Shown: positions 49,501-60,400 of the stretch, in pieces | How positions within the stretch are numbered: the first letter of the stretch is position 1 | Layout of the letters: every line of letters starts with the position of its first letter | Made by a program: the position numbers and the translations under genes | DNA from: Strigamia acuminata | Taxonomy: Eukaryota > Arthropoda > Chilopoda > Geophilomorpha > Linotaeniidae | Assembly (NCBI GenBank): GCA_949358305.1 | Contig: OX442314.1 | Coordinates: 22,625,060-22,689,059, forward strand | DNA: 64,000 bases | Direction of reading: 5' to 3' | Notes under the pieces: model-generated | Told to the model about the DNA's origin: nothing | The model's input: the letters and a program-made list of their open reading frames with translations, nothing else | Databases searched by the model: none

Positions 49501-52500
49501 ACAACGCTCTAGTAAAGTGTTCTTTGAATAAATGTAATGAACGATCGTCTCCGATGCTTCCAGTTTTCTTTTCTTTTGCATTTCAAAGAATTCGTTCAAG
49601 TTCATGCGGCACTTAAATCTATCTTCTAGAGCCCACATCCAGCCCTCCAAACTCGATATTTTCTTTCCTTCAGTCTTCTGCCAGTCGCTGGCGTGACCTT
49701 CTAGCCTCGTTGCTGCGTTCAATAGCGTCAGATCGTCCGTCCAGGCCGAAAGCTTCGCCACGCGTTTTACCTCCTTCACCCACGAATGCACGTTCTCCTT
49801 ATCGTCGCCCGAAAAAGAGGATATGGCTTTTACGGTGTCGACGGTTGAGTGCATCTGCACCACCGTGGTCGCGGGACCCGTCTGCGAACACTGGGACGCG
49901 ATGAGGCGGTTCATCACCAAAGTATTTTGTGCCAACAACTCCGAATTCCGCGTCTCCTTCTCCGCATTACGCGCCTCTGTTTCCGCATTACGCGCCGCCG
50001 TCTCCGACTTGTCCCGCATCAACATCTTCATCATCTCGGCCATTTGAAAAACCATCAATTCGGCGGACGATGCCCCACTTCCGCCGGCCGGACGTGCCGC
50101 CTCCTCCGCTTCCAGTTTCTCCGCCTCCAACCTTTCTTTCGCCAATTCCTCCGCTGACGTTTTCTCTACGATCTCCGCATCGTCTTCCACCAACTTCTCC
50201 GCCGCGATTCTCTCCGCCTCCGCCGCCTCAAACGCAACGATTTCCTTGTTATTTTGCAAAAGTACCGACATCAAGTCTTGCTTCAAATTGCTCGTCGATT
50301 CCAATCCGCGCCTGTCGATTTCTCCTTTCAAAATCGTCACCGTGAATACGTTCAGGACGTCCTCGACGACGGACAAAAGCGACGAACGACATCCCTGCAA
50401 AATTACCGCCAAATTTTCCGCCATTACGTCCGCCACGTGTTTCGCAAAATTTTCAACAACAATCACCGATCTCGTCAACCACCGACAATGATCACCAACA
50501 ACTTTTCAACTGCTTATATACGTCTCCGTCTCCAAATCGAACGTTATCTGGACGTTTTCCACGTGTAACGCGCGTCGTCTCCTTCGTCTCCGTCCCCAAA
50601 TTTCTCCGCAACTCGATTTTCGAAAATGTTAAGCCCACGCGCTCTTCATCCAAATCGCCGTCATCAATTTCCAACTGTTTCAACTATTTCACCTTCCCCA
50701 AAGTCTTTTTATGTCGACTGCGCCATGTGAGAATGATAAAGACAACCGATCAAGATGATTGTCTAAACTAGACTGATTTATTCATAAAACCTAGAACCAA
50801 TCATACAAAAGATAGAACAAGTCTCGAAATGACCCCCAGGGGGAGCTATCGCTCACAATCGTCAGGTATAATAATAGAGAAAAAAAAAAATATCCTTCAC
50901 TTGAAAACTTTTTTACTCATTGCGTGTTTACGTAATAAGAGGTTATCATTACGCGTCGCATTTTTTTCTCCCTTATAGTCATCTAAATCTCGTTCCGCCA
51001 ATTAAAATGCTTTTTATGCACCCGCTGCATGCGATCCCGTTATTAACCTTTAGCTCAGACTTGTATTCGACGCGGAACTGTACACTGCACTGTGCCGTCT
51101 TATCGCTCGTGACATTTGCAGCGCAAATTTCTCGCACGACACTCAGCGTCCCATGCAGATAAACTTAAAAGATTGCCTTGATTAATAGCCACGCGTGTAA
51201 TTGCCACACTATACCAAATTCCAAGTGCTTGTGAATTGGAGAACTAACGACATAGAGACGCCTCTGTGACAGTATCACGTGCAGCAAGAATGTAAAACTA
51301 AAAAATTTAAATTTTAAAAGAATATGTCGGTGCTCAACGAACAGTGTACTCCCACACATCTTCCGTGTTATCGTTTTCGGCATTACAAATATTTTCCAAA
51401 TCGAGAAAAAAAATAACTGTGTTATCGTTGACTACGTATACGAGATTTTTTTTGTTAAATCAATAGAATTGCTAATCAGAAATAGTTACATTCGGGAATT
51501 AGCAACATGTTTTATGCATACTGGTTGGATAAATTGATGTTTTAAGTGTGCATCAGCTTCGTTGCCAATTTGGCTTTTAATTTTTGGGTTGGATACTCGA
51601 AAAAAAGCTCTAAATTTTGATTGAACCCATCCCATCACCCGATAACGTGTCCCATGGTGCACACTTAATCCTGGTGAAAATAAGCTGTTTAACGTCTATA
51701 TTTTTATCCAAAAACTGCATTTGTGCAATTACACAATAAATTTGTGCATTTATACAATAAATTTGTGCATTTACACTAAATTTGTGCATTTACACAATGA
51801 ATTTGTGCATTTAGACAATAAATGTGTGCATGTATACAAAATATTTGTGCATTTAGACATTTCTCAGTTGTCCAAATAATTTCACGAAAAAATAAAACAT
51901 TCGTTCGTCCTTAAAAATTGCAGAAATCATAAAAATACGTTTTTGTACTCAATTTCACAAAAACAATAAAAACCAACAAGTGTATATAGTTTGGTTAAAT
52001 GATCTCTTGCTTCAACAGGAAAGCTAAGAGGCTGCATAACAACAATTCAACAACACTAGACGCATTCAATTCAATATTATTTCACTTTACAGCTTTATAC
52101 CGCCTTACTGTCCATAAAAAATCTTTAACATTCTTAACCAAATGTCTAAACTGCCAACCCATATGGTCCAAAAATATATTTTACAACTAATACATTCCTT
52201 ATAACTTTAAGACCAATGTTGCATTAAATAATGTATTACAAAATGCATTCTCAAGAGGTTTGTAAAACTTAATACATCTCAAAATACATTTTAATACATT
52301 GCAATACAACCGCAGTGTATTTTTTGAACCGTATGGGAACACTGGACTACGGATGTCGTCTAAATTCCCTTAATTCCAAAATGGAAAACTAGAAAAACTT
52401 TTTCTTCTTCATTTTACACCATTTTAATGTTGCTACAATAGAGTCTCAGGGCAGGTAACAAAATTCTAGGTGTCTTAAAACATAAAAGAGTCATAAGGGC

Positions 52501-55500
52501 AGTAGGTTTATCGCTCGTTTCTGTAGGTTTTCGACTCCCCACGGAGACTGGAGTTTCGATTTTCACTGACCAACGCGTACGAGAATAGACTTCTCTAGTT
52601 TCCATCACGCCCACTGTTAAGTTTGCTCCGAGTTTTACATGCTTCCCTGCTGACTGAATAAACCAAATGGCTTTGGCAAAACATTGTTACCAACAAACCC
52701 CCCAAGGTGAAAAATTGAAAAACATTAAGACGAACTCACGTCACGAGTGCATAGCTTGCATTGTAAAATAAAACGAACAACAATTCCCGCCTTTTTAAAC
52801 ATTTAAACACGAATAAAATTAAACCGAAAAGAAAAACACACTCTTGTTTCACCAAAACCTTTAATACTTTGATTGACAAGTGTACGGAGCTCCAGCTTCA
52901 ACTCACAGTGTGATTTCCTGCAACATCTGCATACGCTTTGCGCTCTATTCCATTAACTATTCAATAATTCATCCGCTGATATCTCTATACAGACATGAAT
53001 GTGTCACTGCTTTTGCTACGGCCTGGTTTATCTTTATTGGTCAGATGTGATCTATATAATTGTGCAAGCGGAAATTGGAAATGAGATATAAGATTCCTCA
53101 ACACCGCACACAGGGTCCCAAAACATCACATAAACACCCCTGGAGTGCCGACACGTCGTTAACTATGTTTACACGCCAGAAAATCTCCGTTTTTCAAACA
53201 TTTTTTCCGCCATGTAAACATCAACTTGTCGTTATAAAGGAAATCCTGTTACACTACTCAACTATTCTTGTTTTTCTCACATTTCACCACCTTAGAGTTT
53301 CCTGGCACGTAAATACACTATAGTGACTGCACGCTGCGAAGAATAAGTCAGTTTTATTATCGATTATGAATGTAATTTAAAATTTTACACTGAAAAAATA
53401 ATATATATTTCTCATCGAGAATGTAGAAACATTAAGAAGGCTTATCTACTTGAAGCAAAAGGCGCTGTAACTGCAGCTTGAGATTCAATACGGCTAACTC
53501 AATCAACAAAGTGTTAGCGGCAACAGCAGGTTAATTATAAGAAATTGTTATTGCTTTCAAAGCTGTTAATAAGTGTTCTTCTTCTTCGTAAGATAAAAAG
53601 AAAAGCAAATGTCTTTAAATACCCAATAAGAAAAAAAATGTTCAATAGATTACAGTCTCTCAAACAATCTTCCTCTTGATGTCGAGATTCCCACAACAAG
53701 ATGGAAACAAACTGCAATTTCTCACCCAAAATTAACCGTAAAGACTCGCGAACGGTCTATATCTTAAATCAAAAAACATTTTAAATTACAATCTAGACAG
53801 AAACACTTTATTGACTCGCTTCCAAGTGACCATTGCAATTCAATTCGAACGCACGAGGGTGTCACAACCACTCAACTAGTGGTAAACTGGTGAAACAAGA
53901 CAATTCCCATCTCGGTTGCCGTTCTGCAGTTCCTTCATCCAATTATCCTCGAGACATTATTCTAAAATCACTCAAGGAGTTTGCTCAATACGAACATCGA
54001 TAGAATTTAGTTACAAATTTAGATTTATTTATTGCAAAGTGTCATCCAATTATCTCACGTGTCCGTCACTTCAAAACAAAGGGAACCTCCTAAGTTGTAA
54101 CGTGTAAGAATTTGTTAATTTTGGTTTACACAATCGGTTAAAAAAAATCCTATTTAATCTTGGTTAAACGCTGTAACAAGTGTACATGTCCATCAAGACA
54201 AGTGTTTGATTACTGAAAGTCATGGTTTGCCAAACGCTTAGTGAAAAAGGAGATGGATGGAAAAGGAAATGAAACAACCTAAGCACGTTAAAGCCACCTA
54301 AAATCGGTCCTATACACTGTTCTACGCCGTCCATTGTAAAGAAATGAACTCAAGATTGGAATTTTTAAAAAAAATTCCAGAGGAATTGGCGAATTGATGC
54401 ATTACGATTGAGAGAAAAAAAAAGTCAACATCAAACTAGTTTTAAATTTTAAAAATCACTTTTTAAGAACGGTCTTCGAATCGATATTTTACTGCATTGA
54501 GTGCCCCTCTTCCTAATTGGTCAAAATGTTAGGAGCAAGCGCCAAGAAAAGCCAAGTGCAAAAGGTCGGCTATTTTATTCGCGCGCTCCATCGGATCCTT
54601 TTTGCCGTTTAGATTAAACCTCCACCCACTTCCCCATTACTACACTTTGAACACTGATGCAAACCAAAAAAAAAAAACCAAAAAAAATCCCCCATTGTAA
54701 CAAAAATTCGCGACTCACTTTCATTTCATCAACAACAAAAACAGCCATTTTTTCTTTAACCTTCCCATTGGTTTGACAGGCAAAACAGCAAACTCAGCAG
54801 TAAAATAAAATATATAAAAAGGAAAAAAAAATATTTATTTTTGATGAAACCGTCAAGGTGACCCAAAAGCAATTCACGGGTGAAAACATCCAATGAATTA
54901 AAAAATAAAAATAAAATATCCAAGAATATTTTTCCTCCATCAATTTATCATCTTATGGTTATTTTAATTTCCAATATCAAATTTCCTTATTAGATTCCCC
55001 CAATACATTTTTCCTAAAATCCCTTTACAATCATGTTTCTTTCACTCGTACAAAAAGGGGGGAAAAAATAAATCGGCTTTTCCTTCTAAAATAGAATATT
55101 TCCCGCAACAACTAGGCTTTATGCCATGCCTGCACATTGCTGCGAAATGCCCCGTAATTTTAATTTTATTTTCCATAGCAGCCACCTACAAAATTCACTT
55201 ACCCGCGTTCGTATACCTTTTTCTCCGACTTTAAAAGGAAAAAAAAATGGATGAAAAAATATCATTAAAACAAGGCGGAGACACACGCTGCAAATATTAT
55301 TTTCCTCTATAATTTACTAGTAAACCCGGTAAACCAATCAATCGACTTGCTCCCCTCTTGCGACGATGCAGCGCCTAATTATCAGGCTCCCCACGAGCAA
55401 GCAGAGTAAGCGGCAACGTGCTACGCATGCGTAAACACCCTTTTCCCATAAGTCTGAGCGATACAGACTAATACGAAAAGGGGGATGCGAATGGACGTGA

Positions 55501-57388
55501 CCAACCTACAGATGAAGCGTTGGCTTTTCTTTATCCGACGCTGAATAATTAATAAGCCTAATACGATTCTGCGGTTTCCTCAACTGTCTGTTCGATATAT
55601 AGAAATTTGGAAAATTTCTTTATATAACCATACACTCACTCACTTCTTATGTAACCAGCGCACCCCTTTAGGTGTGAAGACAAATTACGCAAGTACAGTA
55701 TATTTGATCTGTACCCTAAAAAAACGTGTAATTGCTTCAAGAAGAACACCTCTAGTTATTTATTACACGTGTACCTGGTGTAAACCTGCCTTTCAATGTG
55801 TGTATTTGCACATTAAAGTAGATTTTGCTCCTAAAGGTGTACTTTAATCCTAAAGGTGTATTTTTGCTCCTAAAATGTGTATTTTTGCTCCTAAATATGT
55901 ATTTTTGCTCCTAAAAATGTATTTTTGCTTCTAAAAATGTATTTTTGCTTCTAAAAATGTATTTTTGCTCCTAAAAATGTATTTTTGCTCCTAAAAATGT
56001 ATTTTTGCTCCTAAAAATGTATTTTTGCTCCAAAAAATATTTTTTTTGTTCCTAAAAGTGTATTTTTGCTCCCAAAAGTGTATTTTTGTTTCTAATGTGC
56101 ATGCATGCTCTTAAATGTGAATTTTTGCTCCTAAAAGTGAATTCTCGCTCCTAAAGTACATTTTTCCTCCTAAAACTTTTCTTTTGTTCCCAGAAGTGTA
56201 TTTTTGCATCTGTAGATGTATTTTTGGTGCTAAAAGCATATTTTTGCAACAACAATGTGCAATATTAAGCACGCCTTTAATCTTTTCGAATGAAACCACC
56301 TAAAACGTACGTTCACATTGAAAAACTTATTAATTAGCTGTTAGTAATGGTGATTGGCGATGAATTACTGTACTAAATTGAGTTTCCGCAAGTGGCAAAA
56401 CTTAAATAAATTAAGCGAACAAACAAAATAAATATCTAATACGATGCTTCAAGTTGAAAGGCTGCTTCTGCAAGTCTAAACAATTAAACGCTAAACTGAA
56501 AACAAAACTTTAGAAAAATTCCTCATCAGATTATCTTTACCCGTATACTCTTATAGCGATATAAATCAGTTCATTTCCTCCTCCTACATCCTAAATATTA
56601 ATACCATTAGCTCCTCTTAATTCAAACCCTTTAAAAAAAATTAAAAACACATCATAAGGTTTATTAAAACATCAACAACAAAAAAACTAATGCTTTTATT
56701 TACTTTCTGCAACCATATAACCACACAAAATTTTTTTTCCTCGTTTGTATCGACACCATTTAATCTGCAGCAACACGGATAGAAAAAAAAAGGCCAAACA
56801 TTTTCCATTGGATGTTCTAATTAGCACCGTTATCAGATGCAGGCAAAGATAAAATTATTATTATTATTTTTTCTTTCCAAATACGAAGAAGAAGAAAAAA
56901 TTAAATCAAAACACCAACCCAACCTTAAATCTCATTTCAATTCACCCCGAACTTAACACTATGTACTTATTTTCCCTTCACTATAACCTTCAGAGTAGAT
57001 TGAAAGTGGGGGTTTAAAAAAAAAGGAGAAGGGAATTATAAAGCAATTAATTAATGAGTAATGAGTTGAAGAAAAACTCCCATCGAATTCAAGAAGGCTA
57101 ATTACATAAGGCCAGTTAATTAGACGAATAAATCAACCCTTTTTACCCAAACACTACAGACAAGTAAATGTAAATTTTTTTTTCACAAAATTAAAAAAGA
57201 AATTAAAATCTCCACTTGAAAAAAAAAAAAAATAAACACATACACGAGTTCAATTTAAACGAACATTTTTAATTAATAACTTCTTTAAAAATGCATGAAT
57301 TAATAGAACATGGTGTAACCGCGAAGAGAAATTTAATAATTCTCTTCGTTTCAAAAGCAAAAGTAAAAATCTTTTAGATCGTTTTGCC

Positions 57389-57419
<31 letters not shown>

Positions 57420-60400
57420 AAACGTACCAGAATTCTTGCTGTTGGAGCAGAAGAAAAAAAAAGGTCATAGTTCAGTGAGTCCATTCTTTGTCATGATATT
57501 GCCTAACGTCGACTTGGACATGGGCCTATCTAAGCTCCGATTTTTCTCTTCTTTTCTCATATCAGGGAAAAGAACCTCCCCCATCTTTTATTCAGACCCG
57601 AATCTCAGTTTTCTTCTTTTTCGCCACCCCTACCATTTCCACGAGGTTTGAAGAGAAGAAGAAATGAATAACCAAGTCATATACACACAAGGATATTCTT
57701 TTCTTTTAATATTCCACAGCAGTTTGCCCATTGGAACAAGGTGAGAATTATGAGAAGCTGCTTCTCATTGCGGCTTTCCTGCAATGGCTGCGTGTTTTAC
57801 AGGGAAGTCATCTTGAGCTGTGGTTTTTGCTTGACACATTTAAAATAATCAATTTGATTTTTTTTTTAAATCATAAAAAAAAAAAATTTAATTTGAAATA
57901 ACTGATCAAATCAACCCCATATTTTATCTTTTAAAAAAAATGGAGTAAATGTAATAACTAATTTTGCGCTTCCTTTTATTAAAAAGAAGAGCGAAAAAAA
58001 AATGCAATTACTAATTTGCATAAAATGTACATTTTGGTCATTCAATTTTATTTTAAAATTAATAATTTTATTTTTCCTTTTTTTCTTTTTTTAAATAAAA
58101 TAATATTCTGAATTATTCATACAATTCTAAGCTAATTTTTTCCCCCAATTTAATAAAATTGGACCGTTAGTTGTAACACAATTACAGAAATAGGCCAACG
58201 TTGTCGTGGCAACTCCAGTAAAGTGCAAAGAATCTTTAGTTAGTGTAATTAAGAGAACTCCAAGCCCCGAGAAAAATCAAGAGAAGAAAAAAAAAAAAAT
58301 CGAAAATCCGTACAAAGTGCCCCAGTCTCACAAATCAGCACATTTAGAACAAAAGCTCACACCAAAACTTTACACTTGAGCTAAAGTTGACAGATAAATC
58401 ACACTAAATTCCATAGACATACACACAAAAGAACGAACCAAAAAAAATAAATAAAAAATAAAATGAAATAAAACAGTCAAATACAAAGACTAAGCCTGAG
58501 AACAAACATCCAAAATGCTTTTTTTCCTTCTCTTATCTACTCAAATGCACTGTTTACATTTAAAGGAACCGTGCAATAAAAAGAAAAAAAATTGTCCAAA
58601 CTTTACAACAACATAAAAAATTGAACCATAGTACACACACACACCACTAGCTAATTTGTACTAGTTTACAGAATACAATATTTTTTTTTTTTTTAAAAAA
58701 ATTGAATTTTTCACAATTTCTTCGCACAGTCATCTCCTTTAAAGTTGGCCATGAACCCAACGCGAAACACGAACCCAATTCATTCCTTTCAATGCAGACT
58801 CTTTAATAAAAAGAGATAAAACAGTGGAAAGAATGCAGCGAAATTTACAGTATCCAATATTTTTTTCCCCTCTTCTTTTGTACTTTAAAGATTTATTGGC
58901 GTACCCTAAGAATTCGCATATAAACTGCAAAAATAAATCTCAACAAGTAATTGCAAATTTTTTCCACTATTTTTTACTTCTAATTACATTTCCCCAATAA
59001 ATCCAACCATTTTTTCCTCGTACGATGACAAACACACCAATACACTCACATCTCGATCTCGAACTTCCAAAAATGGACAAAACTAAGCCCACACTGCCCC
59101 ACTTTCCCAACTTATAAAAAAAAGCAATAAAATTGATGGGTAATTAGCAAAAATCGACAAAAGAATAAATGGGATTCTTCATCTGTCTTGAAATGGGGAC
59201 ATAAAGCCATGCTAGTAATCTCTTCTATTGCTTCTTTTGCTTCACCAAAGATGACGTCCACCAATTTCACCCTCCCAGTTGAGCTTTTTATCTTATTTAT
59301 GGCACTTTTTCTTAAAGACAGCCATTAAATAAGATGAATGCCATTCAATTCAATGGCAGATTTCATTTTAAAAATATTCAAAACAACTACAACGACATCA
59401 CATGGAGTAGTCATAGGGTTACCGTAAGTCCACCGTAAGAAAAGAAGACACTTTTTAAATTTTAAATTTATTGGCCCGTCCCCATCATTTAAATGTCCCA
59501 ACGACCGAATTTTAGCACCCATTTCATGGGTTGGAGGGGCACGTACCCCTCTCCGAGCCAAGAATTTTTTTTCTACTTTAATGACCCCAAAATGGGCTTT
59601 AAAATGATTTTTTGGGGCACTAAATTCAAAATTTTTGTGGTTTTGGACATAAAATACACAAATGCGGACAACCGCTCTAAATTTTAAAAATCCTCCCGAA
59701 CGGAAGTAAATTTAAGACCCCAAAAAGAGGATTTGTTTGGATGTCAAAAATGACATACTTCTGCACTTTAATTCGTTTTATACAATAAAATATGCACCAA
59801 AAACTCCATTTTATGCAATAAAAAATATAAAAACGTGCAAATTAAAGACTATTCCAAAAAAATCATTGATCACGTGGTTCTGAATTCTCGTATTATTTCA
59901 CCACAAGGGGAAAAATGTGTATAACAAGGTAGCCATCAACAAACAATACAAAACCCATGAATAATGTAAACACTAACCAAAGCCAACAACACTCTTCATT
60001 CACATCACGTTTTGGCCAAACACTACAATTAGTTTCTTATTTTAACGGTGAAGTGAAGAGCAGTGAAGAGTATGAAAAAAAAATAAGATGGCCGCCAAGG
60101 GCAGCAGGGGAGTGGGAAATTGGATTGTGGGTACAGTGGAAAACACAATTCCCCTTTCGTTTCTTCCCTGTCTGGAAAATAAAATGACAAAGGAAGATCG
60201 TAATGGGAAAACGAGCAATAAAAATAACCGTAAAACTTATCCCAGTCACAAAACAAGGGTTATCGAAACCTCCATTTTAAAAATTATTTCTCAAACATGT
60301 GACGTCTTAAATTTTGCCTTTTCTCTTTCAAAAATAAACTAATTATTTCTCCTTCGTTATGTCGATAATTGGATAATAAATTGTCAACAACTCACCACTT

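Larger units (their letters stand above)
47913..50862 (-). mobile_element. Non-autonomous LTR retrotransposon encoding only Gag-protease
   Basis: The element proper is 47918-50857 (2940 bp), bounded by a 5-bp target duplication ATCGT (47913-47917 and 50858-50862). The two 132-bp LTRs are identical, begin TG and end CA. On the minus strand the 5' LTR is followed at once by a primer-binding site, and the 3' LTR is preceded by a polypurine tract. The only long open frame is Gag plus a protease-like domain; reverse transcriptase, RNase H and integrase are absent. This matches the plan of TR-GAG elements described in plants. Identical LTRs and an intact frame indicate a recent insertion. It sits in an AGBL4-like intron in the same orientation as the gene. 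Confidence 0.93.
36343..60395 (-). other. 24-kb intron of the AGBL4-like gene
   Basis: It joins the SRPKW exon to the RKLPNK exon with compatible phase. It holds X-box sites, two minisatellites, small inverted-repeat elements, poly(A) runs (43931, 57391) and one Gag-only LTR retrotransposon in the gene's own orientation. No other coding exon was recognised. The 350-bp patch 37576-37929 is open on both strands without a family match. Confidence 0.8.

Noticed and set aside
50425-50478. An upstream start for Gag at a TTG codon
   Set aside because: There is no ATG between the upstream stop and 50424, so the first in-frame ATG is preferred.
48021-50568. Many plus-strand open frames opposite Gag
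   Set aside because: They are shadow frames of the minus-strand Gag-protease gene.
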